Below, in pieces: positions 32,958 through 41,417 of a DNA stretch of 64,000 nt. The stretch is taken from positions 1,488,001 to 1,552,000 of the forward strand of contig CBDDGV010000003.1 in NCBI GenBank assembly GCA_965228005.1. The letters run 5' to 3'. The DNA is from JBCCXZ01 sp965228005. Its GTDB lineage: Bacteria > Planctomycetota > Planctomycetia > Pirellulales > Lacipirellulaceae. The notes under the pieces are model-generated. The model made no database searches. It was not told where the DNA came from and saw only the letters and a list, made by a program, of their open reading frames with translations. Every line of letters starts with the position of its first letter. The first letter of the stretch is position 1. The translations under genes were made by a program, and so were the position numbers.

Positions 32958-34013
32958 ATGAGTTTCTTTCGGTCGAACATCGAGGCGATGAAGGGCTACG
33001 TCCCGGGGGAGCAGCCCCGGGGCGGGAAGTTCATCAAGCTCAACACCAATGAGTGCCCCTACCCGTGCTCGCCGAAGGTGCGGGCGGCGATCGGCCGGGC
33101 CGTGCAGGCGGGGCTGGAGAAGTACCCCGACCCGGGTGCGTTCGCCTTCCGCGCGCGGGCGGCGGAACTGTTCGCGGCCGACGTGCCGGGGGTCTCGCCG
33201 GAGTGGATTCTCTGCGGCAACGGCAGCGACGACATCCTGACGATCGCGATGCGGGCGTTTGTCGGCGAGGGCGAGACGGTCCGTTACGCCAACCCGACTT
33301 ACTCGCTGTACAAAACACTGGCGGAGATCCAGGGCTGCCAGACGGACGTTGTGGACTACGACGCCGATTGGCGGCTCGGGGAAGCGTTCATCGCCGACGG
33401 TGCGCGGCTCGCGTTCCTGGCGAACCCCAACGGCCCGTCGGGGACGGTGATTCCGGTGGAGGAGGTTCGCCGGATCGCCGACGCCCTGCCCTGCCCTCTG
33501 CTCATCGACGAGGCGTACGTCGATTTCGCGGAGCAGAGCTGCCTCGGGCTCGTGGCGGAGAGCGAGCGGGTGATGGTCTCGCGGAGCCTGAGCAAGAGCT
33601 ATGCCCTGGCCGGGCTGCGGTTCGGGTTTGTCGTGGCGCAACCTTCTCTGATCGCGGGGTTGGCGAAGGTCAAGGACTCGTACAACTGCGACGCGCTCTC
33701 CATCGCTGGGGCGACGGCGGCGATCGACGACCGGGAGTGGTTTGAGACCATGCGCACGGCCGTGCTGGCGACGCGGTCGCGGATGACCGAGGAGTTGCGC
33801 GGCTTGGGTTTCGAGTGCATCGACTCGCACGCCAACTTCGTGTGGTGCGACCACCCGGATCACGACCCGGCGAGCCTGTACGAGAAGCTGAAGGCGGAGG
33901 GCATCCTGGTGCGGCACATGGTCTACCCGGGCGGGGTGTCCGGCGTGCGGATCACGGTGGGCACCGACGAGCAGGTCGACGCCCTGCTGGAACGCCTGCG
34001 CTCCATCTGCTAG
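32958..34013 (+). CDS. hisC: Histidinol-phosphate aminotransferase
   Basis: 351 aa. A PLP-dependent class II aminotransferase converting imidazole-acetol phosphate to histidinol phosphate. The N-terminal IKLNTNECPYPCSPKV, the glycine-rich CGNGSDDIL, ANPTYSLY (Tyr stacking residue) and the PLP lysine in SRSLSKSYALAGLRFGF are all present. Size is standard. It begins 53 bases after hisD in the same direction, so the two are likely co-transcribed. No other his gene lies in the window. Confidence 0.93.
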   Translation: MSFFRSNIEAMKGYVPGEQPRGGKFIKLNTNECPYPCSPKVRAAIGRAVQAGLEKYPDPGAFAFRARAAELFAADVPGVSPEWILCGNGSDDILTIAMRAFVGEGETVRYANPTYSLYKTLAEIQGCQTDVVDYDADWRLGEAFIADGARLAFLANPNGPSGTVIPVEEVRRIADALPCPLLIDEAYVDFAEQSCLGLVAESERVMVSRSLSKSYALAGLRFGFVVAQPSLIAGLAKVKDSYNCDALSIAGATAAIDDREWFETMRTAVLATRSRMTEELRGLGFECIDSHANFVWCDHPDHDPASLYEKLKAEGILVRHMVYPGGVSGVRITVGTDEQVDALLERLRSIC

Positions 34014-34198
34014 CTGCCGACCTGCCGCCGTAGTCTGGGCAAACCCTGCGCGTTGCGCCAGCTTGTTTCGGGTCGCGGGTGTCGCGGGGCCGATCGTACC
34101 GGTAGGTCCGTCAGAACCGGGAGTACCGCGCGCGTTTCTTCAGACGCTAGCGTCGGTGTTGCGGACCGATTCCCGGCCCAGCCCTCGATCGGTTTGCC

Positions 34199-35437
34199 AT
34201 GTCCACGACCCGCGTCACGCTCGCGCTGGTGTTCGGCCTGTTCGCGGCGGTGCACGCCGCGTCCACGCTTGGCCAGGAACTGGGCGGCCAAGAGCTTGCG
34301 CCGGTGGCGCTGCCGCCGGTGGGGGAGGATTGGCTCGCCCCGGGCGGGTTGGACCCGACCCAGGTGCGGTCGGTGGCCGAGACGAACCCCATGCTCTGGC
34401 GGCAGTACCAGTCGCTGGGCAGCCCGACGGTCTCCACTGGCGGCGCGTGCAGCAGCTGCGGCGGCGCCACCGGCTACAACCGCTGCGGCTGCAGCGGGAA
34501 CGTGTTCCCCTGGAGCGACGGGCCTGGGAATTGTGACTCCTTCTGCGTCGGTCCGAAATGGGCCGTCGAACTGGAGGGCCTGGTGCTGTTCCGCGAGGAC
34601 GCGGACTGGGCCTCGGTCGCCGCGGTCGTCCCGGACCAGACGCTCGAGGAGCAGTTCGACCACGGCCCCGGCCAACGGGTGTATGTCACGGGGTACAACT
34701 GCCACGGCTTCGGGCTGCAGGTCGGCTACGAGGGCGTGAACAACTGGGTCGCGCGGAGCGAGTTCGACTTCGACGACGGCAGCAACACCGGTGACCGTCG
34801 TTTCGACCTCGATTCGACGTTCAATTCGGTAGAGATCAACGTGCTGCGGGCGACCGAGTCGCCCTGGAAGTTCTTCGGCGGGTTCCGCTACGTGCAGCTC
34901 GACGAAGACCTGCGGGACTTCACGACGCTGGACAAGCCGATCCCCCCGCCGGTGGTGGCGCCGGGGCCGGGGACGGCGTTCGTCGACAGCGGGACCGACT
35001 TCCTGCTCTCGAACCGCCTGATCGGCTTCCAGGCCGGGCTGCGACGCAGCCGCTGGGAGCTGAACCGCTGGGTGTCGTTCGACCTGTTCGGCAACGCGGG
35101 CGTGTACTGCAATAAGTTCAAGCGCGAGGACGTGGGCCGGACCGTGACGACGGTGTTGACGGCCGACGACCTCTCGACCGTGGAGAACGAGTTCAGCCAG
35201 ACCGTGACGGAGGTGAACTCAACGCTCCGCCGCGACATCACGGCGGTTTCCTACTTCGGCGAGGCGGGCGCGTCAGCGCTGATCCGCGTGAACCACTGCG
35301 TGGCGCTCCGCGGCGGCTACCAGGTGGTGGCGGTGGACAACGTCGGGCAGGCGCTCGACGCCTTCTTTGCGCCGGGGCTGACCGGCAGCACGCAGGTGTA
35401 TCACGGCTGGCGGTTCGGGCTGGAATACCGCCGGTAG
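34199..35437 (+). CDS. Outer-membrane beta-barrel protein (BBP7-like)
   Basis: 412 aa with a signal peptide (1-26, ending STLGQE). A Cys/Gly-rich stretch (GACSSCGGATGYNRCGCSG) precedes a barrel-like region starting KWAVELEGLVLFRE, with alternating strand patterns (VARSEFDFDDGSN, WKFFGGFRYVQLDEDL, GWRFGLEYRR) and a final aromatic-containing strand. This matches the planctomycete beta-barrel family often annotated BBP7, exported porin-like proteins of unknown permeability. The 3' end overlaps the convergent nuclease gene by 37 bases. Confidence 0.75.
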   Translation: MSTTRVTLALVFGLFAAVHAASTLGQELGGQELAPVALPPVGEDWLAPGGLDPTQVRSVAETNPMLWRQYQSLGSPTVSTGGACSSCGGATGYNRCGCSGNVFPWSDGPGNCDSFCVGPKWAVELEGLVLFREDADWASVAAVVPDQTLEEQFDHGPGQRVYVTGYNCHGFGLQVGYEGVNNWVARSEFDFDDGSNTGDRRFDLDSTFNSVEINVLRATESPWKFFGGFRYVQLDEDLRDFTTLDKPIPPPVVAPGPGTAFVDSGTDFLLSNRLIGFQAGLRRSRWELNRWVSFDLFGNAGVYCNKFKREDVGRTVTTVLTADDLSTVENEFSQTVTEVNSTLRRDITAVSYFGEAGASALIRVNHCVALRGGYQVVAVDNVGQALDAFFAPGLTGSTQVYHGWRFGLEYRR

Positions 35438-37242
35438 CCGAAGAGGCCTAGCACAACCGCGAGCAGCGCGGCTGCACTGGGTTCCGGGACGGCGGCGACC
35501 GCCGCGGCCCCGCCGCCGGCGCCGAACTGGTTCTGCCAGACAACCAAGTCGTCGCCGTCGACGTCCCCGTCTCCGTTGGCGTCGCCTTCTGCTAAGCCCC
35601 CGGGTCCTCCGAAGCCGCGTTGGAGCGTGATGAGGTCCGTGGCGTCGACGTCGCCGTCGCCGTCGAAGTCGGCGTTGTCTGTCGTTGGGTCCACGGTCCC
35701 AGTGAGGCTCAGCGTCAGATCGCTCCTCTGCTTGGCTCCGGGTAGGTCTTCGTCTGAGAAACTGAGTGCGTAGACGGCGTTGAATGTTCCGACGACCGAG
35801 GTGTCGAGTATGGCCGAGTAGGTGTTGGCGGAGCCGGCGGCCAAGCTGTTGTCTCCGCCAAACGGGGCAGCGTCGATGGTGATCGTTCCGGTGTCGCCGA
35901 AGCCGATGACGCTGTCGAGATCGAGTCCGGCGGTGAACCCCGCGGTGGAGACCAAGTTGTTGATGTCGAAGTCGAGCGTGACGGTACCGGTCGAAGCCCC
36001 GACGGTTCCGAAGTCCAGTAAGAGGAATGTTTGCTGGTTGAGGGCGTCGAACGAGGGCGTTGCGTTGTCCAATACGCTGAAGGATACGTTGACGGTATCG
36101 TCGCCATCGTTGGCTCCGCGGCCCGTCCCGCCCGCGGTGGTGATGTCGAGGTTGTCGATGCTCACCGTTCCGGTGATGGCGCCGGCGGTTCCTGTTGATC
36201 CTACAAGACCGACATCGAACGAGGTGCTATCGGTCCCTCCGTTGCGGAAGGCGTTGTAGCGGCCTTCGAGCGTGCTGGTCGCGGCGCCGGAGGCGGTGAC
36301 CTGGTAGTACGTGCCGTCGCTGCCGTCCTTGGAGAGGCTAACCGTTTGCGGGCCGGGCATCGCAGCCCCGACGAGCACGCCTCCCAGGTCCAGATCGAGC
36401 GTCGTGGCCCCCTCGGTTTCGGTCGCTCCGTCGAGGGTAATCTGGCTGTCGTTCTGCTGGTCGACGTAGACCGACCAGACGAACTCCGGCCGGTCGACGA
36501 AGGCGCTGCGGTTGTTCGTGTAGTAGTTGGGGTTTTCGGCCTGGCTGTAGATGGTGTGGTTTCGGCGACGCTCGAAGTCGTCGGGCGAGTCGAGGTAGTG
36601 CCAGTTCAACAGGGAGGAGAGGTCGCCCATCTGGTTGGTCCCGGCAAAGCCGTCGACCAGGGAAAGGCCGGAGTAGCGGATGTCCGAGTAGAAGAGCTGC
36701 CGGGCGATGTCTCCCTTGTCCTCGTCGCCGGGGAAGTAGAAGCCGCTGACGATGCCGTGAGAGCCGGTGGTGTCGTCGAGCCCAAAGAGTAGGTTGCCCC
36801 GGTTGCTGTTGATGCTGGGGTTGGCGGGCCGCAAGGCGTGGGGGTCGCCGAGGTTGCCGGTCGAGGAATTGGAGGCGCTGCCCGGCTGTCTCGATACGGG
36901 CCAGACGTGCTCGCGGTTCCAGGTTGTTCCGGAGAGCCATGTGGCCGGCACCGATTGGCGGTTGTAGACCAGCAGGATGTTGTTGGGGTTGTTGGGGTCT
37001 TGGTCGGTGATCGCCGCGGAGAAGCGGAAGTCGCCGTAGGTACGCTGGATGTGCCCAGTGGACATGATCGTGGCGAGCTGGCTGGCCAGCGTGGCGCCGG
37101 CGCCGGTGGCCGAATCGTAGTAGCCCGCGGGTGGGTCGTAAGGGTCGGCGGCGGCTGCGTACGACAGACTCAGCGCAGCGGCCATGGCCGCGAAGCGGGC
37201 GCTGAGCCGGGGTGTGTAGGGGGCGTGCTTCCTGGGTCTCAT
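35401..37242 (-). CDS. Secreted endonuclease I with dockerin loops and PEP-CTERM signal
   Basis: 613 aa from ATG 37242, chosen for its AGGACGGTGAGG leader; 37263 is an alternative. After a signal peptide, residues about 30-260 form an endonuclease I (EndA) domain: TTWNREHVWPVSRQPG with the catalytic His, LGDPHALRPANPSINSNRGN, and NPNYYTNNRSAFVDRPEFVW. The middle is a repetitive beta-sandwich region. Near residues 530-580 are dockerin loops (DFDGDGDVDATDL, DANGDGDVDGDDL), then VPEPSAAALLAVVLGLFGYRR. The tail runs 8 residues past the usual RR end, producing the overlap with the barrel gene. It should degrade extracellular DNA while attached to the matrix. Confidence 0.85.
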   Translation of the reverse strand: MRPRKHAPYTPRLSARFAAMAAALSLSYAAAADPYDPPAGYYDSATGAGATLASQLATIMSTGHIQRTYGDFRFSAAITDQDPNNPNNILLVYNRQSVPATWLSGTTWNREHVWPVSRQPGSASNSSTGNLGDPHALRPANPSINSNRGNLLFGLDDTTGSHGIVSGFYFPGDEDKGDIARQLFYSDIRYSGLSLVDGFAGTNQMGDLSSLLNWHYLDSPDDFERRRNHTIYSQAENPNYYTNNRSAFVDRPEFVWSVYVDQQNDSQITLDGATETEGATTLDLDLGGVLVGAAMPGPQTVSLSKDGSDGTYYQVTASGAATSTLEGRYNAFRNGGTDSTSFDVGLVGSTGTAGAITGTVSIDNLDITTAGGTGRGANDGDDTVNVSFSVLDNATPSFDALNQQTFLLLDFGTVGASTGTVTLDFDINNLVSTAGFTAGLDLDSVIGFGDTGTITIDAAPFGGDNSLAAGSANTYSAILDTSVVGTFNAVYALSFSDEDLPGAKQRSDLTLSLTGTVDPTTDNADFDGDGDVDATDLITLQRGFGGPGGLAEGDANGDGDVDGDDLVVWQNQFGAGGGAAAVAAVPEPSAAALLAVVLGLFGYRRYSSPNRQP

Positions 37243-37550
37243 CCTCACCGTCCTGACCTGCATCTTGTGGGTAATCTAGCCAGCGTAATCGCTACCACCG
37301 TTTCCCGCCACTTCCTGGCGCTTCCGGGATGACGCACTGCCGTGGGCTGCGGGGGCCCGGTCGCGCCGGTTTGGAGGGCCGTAGCGGCGGGGTTGTTGCT
37401 TTTTTGCCACTCTCGGGCCGTTCTGGACGTTGCGTGCACGCAACAGGGGCTACTTTTTGGCATCGCAGCGAGGGAATGCTGCGCGAAGCCCCCGCCGCGC
37501 CCCCCTGAGGCGCGCCCCCGCCCTCCCCACGGCAATTGGAAAGTCCTGCG
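37243..37550. other. Divergent promoter region with a 16-bp palindrome
   Basis: This 308-base gap separates the divergent nuclease and alpha/beta hydrolase genes. It contains GTTGCGTGCACGCAAC, a perfect 16-bp palindrome at 37429-37444 with no spacer. No clear -35/-10 pair was identified. Confidence 0.45.
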
Positions 37551-38885
37551 ATGAACGCCCTCCCTTCCCGGAGCGCAGCAGCGCTGCGCGTGGTTTGTCT
37601 GGCACTAGTGGCCGCGGCCCTGACGTTGGCCAGCGGAGCTACCGCCCGGGCCCAGTACTGCACCCCAGACGAGTGCGACGAGTGCAGCCTCTGCGACCGC
37701 TGCCTGCGTTGCTGCAACGACCCGCCCGAGTTCTGGGTGATCAACACCCGCTGCACGAACCGCTGCCGGAACCTCGACGCGGGGTTCGAACGGATCAGCT
37801 ACAAGCGGTACGACCGCGAGTGCCGCCGGTGGGTGACCGAGAGCCGCGAGTCGTTCCTGGCGCAGGAAGCCTCGATGCCGACCATGTTCTTCTCGCACGG
37901 GAACAGCCTGAAGCACAGCGGCGCGATGGAGTCGGCCTGGGAGCTGTACCACAAGCTGCGGTGCTGCCCGGGGACGAAGCGGCTGGTGTTCTGGTCGTGG
38001 CCTGCGGAGCGGGTCCACAAGACCCAGGGCCTACGCATCCGTGAGATGATCGAGAAGAACCTCCGCACGAAGTACGTCTACGCCGAGTACCAGGGCTACT
38101 ACCAGGCGAAGCTGGTGCAGATGATGAGCCTCTCGCAACGCACGATGATGGCCGGGCACAGCTACGGCGGTATCCAGGCGGCGGTGGCGGCGCACCTCCT
38201 GGGCGGCGGCTGCATCCGCGGGCTGACTCTCGAAGGCGGTATGGCTGTCGAGCGGCCGAATCTGCGTGTCGGGATCATTTCTGGGGCGTTCGACTTCGAC
38301 ATGATGAACCCGGGCCACAGGTACGGGCAGTCGTTCGTGGCCGCCGAGAAGGTGTTCAACACCCGCAACATCCACGACCGCACGCTGCGGAAGTGGCCGC
38401 GGACCTCGTGGCGCGGCTGCGAGGCGATCGGCAAGGTGGGTATCAACGCCAACCGGCTGGGCGGGTACCGCCACAAGCTGTGTCAGATGACGACGCACCC
38501 CGAGGTGGGCTCGTCGCACTACTTGGGTCCGCACCTGCAGAAGAATGCCCGATTTGTGAACGCACTGTGCTGCTTGAGCTACGGCTGCTGCAGTTGTTCG
38601 GCTGGTCCGCCAGCGTACATAGAACCGGAGCCCGAGATGGCCGCGGCCCTCGAACTGCCCGATGCGGCCGCTTCGCTCGATCGGCGGACGCTCTCCTGGC
38701 CCGGCGAGGCGGAAGCGCCGCCAGAAGGCGAGGAAGAAGAGGCTGAGGCGGAGGAAACGGTCGCTTCTCAGCACCCCGCCCAGCGTTGGCAGAGCGCCTC
38801 GCGAACGCAGCGGCAGCAGAGCCAGAAGTCGAGCACACGTCAGGCCTCACGCTGGGGCCGGACTCGGCAGCACGGGCGGCACTAG
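37551..38885 (+). CDS. Secreted Cys-rich alpha/beta hydrolase-like protein
   Basis: 444 aa from ATG 37551. A signal peptide (about 1-35, ending TARAQ) is followed by a cysteine-rich patch (CDECSLCDRCLRCC). The core resembles an alpha/beta hydrolase: FFSHGNSLKHSG as oxyanion strand, LVFWSWPAE, and the nucleophile elbow MMAGHSYGGIQAA. A long charged C-terminus (Glu-rich, then Gln/Ser/Arg-rich) is unusual and may mediate surface contacts. Cysteines appear in clusters of two or more, suggesting disulfides in an exported protein. Substrate unknown; lipase/esterase activity is only a guess. Confidence 0.75.
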   Translation: MNALPSRSAAALRVVCLALVAAALTLASGATARAQYCTPDECDECSLCDRCLRCCNDPPEFWVINTRCTNRCRNLDAGFERISYKRYDRECRRWVTESRESFLAQEASMPTMFFSHGNSLKHSGAMESAWELYHKLRCCPGTKRLVFWSWPAERVHKTQGLRIREMIEKNLRTKYVYAEYQGYYQAKLVQMMSLSQRTMMAGHSYGGIQAAVAAHLLGGGCIRGLTLEGGMAVERPNLRVGIISGAFDFDMMNPGHRYGQSFVAAEKVFNTRNIHDRTLRKWPRTSWRGCEAIGKVGINANRLGGYRHKLCQMTTHPEVGSSHYLGPHLQKNARFVNALCCLSYGCCSCSAGPPAYIEPEPEMAAALELPDAAASLDRRTLSWPGEAEAPPEGEEEEAEAEETVASQHPAQRWQSASRTQRQQSQKSSTRQASRWGRTRQHGRH

Positions 38886-38895
38886 AGGTGATGCG

Positions 38896-38977
38896 GGGTG
38901 GCACTGGCGTCTCGCCAGTGCTCCACGCTTAGGAGTGTTCGCTCCGAACCAGCACTGGCAAGATGCCAGTGCCACCC
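38896..38977. repeat. Dispersed double-hairpin repeat, copy A
   Basis: An 82-base element with 13-bp perfect terminal inverted repeats (GGGTGGCACTGGC and GCCAGTGCCACCC). Each half is itself a hairpin, GCACTGGC-N5-GCCAGTGC. Copies B and C at 57859 and 59023 have the same ends and the same inner loops. It sits just after an alpha/beta hydrolase gene. Confidence 0.85.
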
Positions 38978-38983
38978 GTTGTA

Positions 38984-39334
38984 TCAGACTCTTGGTGGCG
39001 TGCCCGCAAAAAAATGCAAGTCATTAGCCGGCTCAAGGCACCAAGAAAGCAAGGCATCGACGAGCCTTCCCATCGAGTCTTCGAGAGCGTCGCATACTTC
39101 TTGGGGGACGACTAACCAAACGGGGCGCGGCCGCGAGGGTGAAAGCCCAGGAAAGAACTGTCCGTGAACAGCCAGGAGTCCACCCACGTTAAGAGGAACG
39201 TCATAGATCAGATACGCGACGACGAAGGACTTGTCTTCAGATGCGATGCGAATGTACGTGTCGTTATCAACCCACCAGACGAAGGAGAGTCCAGAGTGCT
39301 GAAACTTCGAGCGGCCTTTTTTTCTCGCGCCCAT
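38984..39334 (-). CDS. Small hypothetical protein
   Basis: 116 aa from ATG 39334. It starts MGARKKGRSKFQHSG and has a hydrophobic, Trp/Tyr-rich core (LSFVWWVDNDTYIRIASED, FVVAYLIYDVPLNVGGLLAV). No family, signal peptide or membrane helix is certain. It is convergent with the Cys-rich hydrolase, with a dispersed hairpin between. The start is the first Met with a following basic N-terminus; an in-frame Met at 39373 is less likely. Kept because the amino-acid composition looks genuine. Confidence 0.55.
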   Translation of the reverse strand: MGARKKGRSKFQHSGLSFVWWVDNDTYIRIASEDKSFVVAYLIYDVPLNVGGLLAVHGQFFPGLSPSRPRPVWLVVPQEVCDALEDSMGRLVDALLSWCLEPANDLHFFAGTPPRV

Positions 39335-39391
39335 GTAACGAGAGTTCCTGGAACTGGCCGACACTCCTGGCAATGAGGGAGAGCGAGCCCG

Positions 39392-40408
39392 CTACTTCCC
39401 GCTATACGCCACCGGCTCACCGATCGGCTGGCGGGCGTTCGCCGTGAGGAAGTACCCCTTCTCGAGGAAGCGGAGCGTGTACTCCTGCACCTGCTTGTAC
39501 TTGGGCATCATCTGGTGGATGCCCTTGGGGATCTGCACGTAGTCCACCGCGCCGTCGAGCTTGCTCGTCTCGACCGAGAGCAGCCCGTCGTCGTCGCCGG
39601 GGACGGCGTGGAGATAGCCGCCGCCGTCGCCGCGGCCGCCGACGATGATGCCGAACTCGAACGAGGGCACCGTGAGCTGCTGCTCGAGCTCCTGCCAGCC
39701 CGCCTCGGGGGCGAGCTGCTCGACCGGCTTGCCGGCGAGCATCTTGGCGGGGGCGAAGTCGGTGAAGTTGTCGGCGATCTTCGCTCCGTGGTTGGGGGGC
39801 GAGATCATCACGAACCGACCGAACGTGACCGGCGGACGCTGGTCCTCGGGCAGCCGCTCGAGGTCTTTCAGGTAGTGGCGGATGACGATGTTGCCCATGC
39901 TGTGGGCGACGAAGTTCACGCGCTCGACGCCTTCGAGGTGGTTGATGACGCTGGCGAGCGACTCGGCCTGCTCGGCGACGCCTCCCATGGTGGAGGGGTA
40001 GCCGAAGTTGATGGCGTGCATGCCGCCCTCGGTGTTGAGGTAGTGGCAGAGGCTGTTCATCCACTTGCGGTCGCCGCCGAGGCCGTGGGCGACGATCACC
40101 ACCTCGGCCGGCAGCGGCGCGATGGCCTTCTCTCGCTTCAGGCGCTCCAGCTCGGTGATGCAGTGGTCGAGCGAGCCGAACGTCTCGCGGCGGTCTTTGG
40201 GGTCGAGCAGCCGGTAGTGGCCGACCATGGCGCTCTTCTGCACGCGCCAGCCGTTGTAGATGATCTCGTCCGACCAGGTGTAGCTGCCGCCGAAGGTCTT
40301 GCCCCCGAGGCCGAACAGGCCGCGACGCTCGGCGGAGCCTTGCGAGGCGAAGGCCGTGAGGACCAGGGCGACGGCGAGGACGACGGCAAGGGTTCTGGTG
40401 GATCGCAT
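39392..40408 (-). CDS. Secreted alpha/beta hydrolase (lipase-like)
   Basis: 338 aa with a signal peptide (1-27, ending SQGSAE). Hydrolase features: VVIVAHGLGGDRKWM (oxyanion), INFGYPSTMGG, and VNFVAHSMGNIVIRHYL with the nucleophile serine of AHSMG. A Asp/His near the C-terminus (DDDGLLSVET, PKGIHQMMP) could complete the triad. The pattern fits lipase-type palmitoyl-protein-thioesterase-like hydrolases acting on exported lipids or esters. It lies alone between a small hypothetical gene and the tag gene. Start ATG 40408 begins the signal directly. Confidence 0.85.
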   Translation of the reverse strand: MRSTRTLAVVLAVALVLTAFASQGSAERRGLFGLGGKTFGGSYTWSDEIIYNGWRVQKSAMVGHYRLLDPKDRRETFGSLDHCITELERLKREKAIAPLPAEVVIVAHGLGGDRKWMNSLCHYLNTEGGMHAINFGYPSTMGGVAEQAESLASVINHLEGVERVNFVAHSMGNIVIRHYLKDLERLPEDQRPPVTFGRFVMISPPNHGAKIADNFTDFAPAKMLAGKPVEQLAPEAGWQELEQQLTVPSFEFGIIVGGRGDGGGYLHAVPGDDDGLLSVETSKLDGAVDYVQIPKGIHQMMPKYKQVQEYTLRFLEKGYFLTANARQPIGEPVAYSGK

Positions 40409-40585
40409 GACGGGGCGTTCCCTGCGTGGGTGGTGGGACGCGATTGGGTTTCAATCAGCGCGTGCGTTGGGTAGGTGTAGAGTCTACTGGTTAAGCGTGG
40501 GCCGCCCAACTCTGTTACAGACCAAACGGGTATACGGGCGGCACAGCCGTAAGGTTCGCCGCCCGCTGGGTTTGGGCCGAGCGGG

Positions 40586-41143
40586 TCACACCTGGCGGTA
40601 GCGGAAGCAGTCGGTCTGGTGGTCGTTCACCATGCCGACCGCTTGCATGAAGGCGTAGCAGATAGTGGGCCCGACGAAGCGGAAGCCCCGGCGGCGGAGC
40701 TCCTTGCTCATGGCCTTCGACTCGGGGGTTTCGGCGGGGACCTCCTGCATGGTCTTCCATCGGTTGACGATGGGGCCGCCCTCGACGAACTGCCAGAGGA
40801 AATCCGCTAGCGTCTCCCATTCCTCCAGCACTTCCAGCACGGCCCGGGCGTTGGAGACGGTCGACTCGACCTTGAGTCGGTTGCGGATGATCCCGGGGTC
40901 GGTGAGCAGCTTGGCCTGCTTGGCGGCCGAAAACCGAGCGACCTTGGCGGCGTCAAAACCGGCGAAGGCCCGGCGGTAGTTCTCCCGTTTGGCGAGCACG
41001 GTGCTCCAGCTCAGCCCGGCCTGGGCGCCCTCAAGCGTGAGCATCTCGAACAGGTGGGTGTCGTCCCACGAGGGGACGCCCCATTCCTGGTCGTGGTATT
41101 GCTGTTCCAGGTCGTTGGAGGTGGACCACTGGCAGCGTTTCAT
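40586..41143 (-). CDS. tag: DNA-3-methyladenine glycosylase I
   Basis: 185 aa, close to the usual 187. Tag excises 3-methyladenine from alkylated DNA. The zinc-ligand pattern is complete: Cys4 of MKRCQW, His17 of YHDQEWG, and His/Cys of the C-terminal NDHQTDCFRYRQV. The HhH-GPD region contains AGLSWSTVLAKRENYRRAF and the specificity loop around FVGPTICYAFMQAVGMV. It is divergent from mnmG across a region occupied by a palindromic element, which sits where its promoter should be. Confidence 0.93.
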   Translation of the reverse strand: MKRCQWSTSNDLEQQYHDQEWGVPSWDDTHLFEMLTLEGAQAGLSWSTVLAKRENYRRAFAGFDAAKVARFSAAKQAKLLTDPGIIRNRLKVESTVSNARAVLEVLEEWETLADFLWQFVEGGPIVNRWKTMQEVPAETPESKAMSKELRRRGFRFVGPTICYAFMQAVGMVNDHQTDCFRYRQV

Positions 41144-41159
41144 GGCGGGTTACCAATGT

Positions 41160-41356
41160 GAAGGAGATGGGGGAATGGTTGGGAGATAAGGGAGATGAAG
41201 ATGCGGCTGCAACTAAAGGAAATGGAGGAGGTATCTCCGAGGCCAACATGCCATTGCTATGCAGAGCGTAATGGGCCTCGGAGAGGCCTCCTACAGTCTT
41301 GTTCCCGCATGCCCTTCTTCATCCCCCGTCATCTCCACCGTCTCCCCATCTCCTTC
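41160..41356. repeat. Palindromic element with GAAGGAGATGGGG ends, copy 1
   Basis: About 197 bases bounded by GAAGGAGATGGGG (41160-) and its complement TCCCCATCTCCTTC (to 41356). An internal 18-bp inverted repeat (41227-41244 with 41274-41291, two mismatches) forms a second strong hairpin with a 29-base loop. The same end sequence bounds the element at 54935-55116. It occupies the tag-mnmG divergent promoter gap. No transposase is encoded. Confidence 0.6.
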
Positions 41357-41417
41357 TCTTCAATGCGGTTCACTTTGGGGGCGTTGCGTCGCGGCGTCGG
41401 TGGGATAGGCTGACGGG

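Noticed and set aside
34143..34154. GACGCTAGCGTC palindrome before the beta-barrel gene
   Set aside because: A 12-bp palindrome in GC-rich DNA can arise by chance and no second copy was noticed.
38896..38977. Double-hairpin repeat as a pair of transcription terminators
   Set aside because: No U-run follows either half, the ends are perfect over 13 bp, and the same unit recurs, so a dispersed element explains it better.
41160..41356. Palindromic element as a CRISPR or insertion sequence
   Set aside because: There are no regularly spaced repeats and no transposase frame; only inverted ends are shared with a second site.
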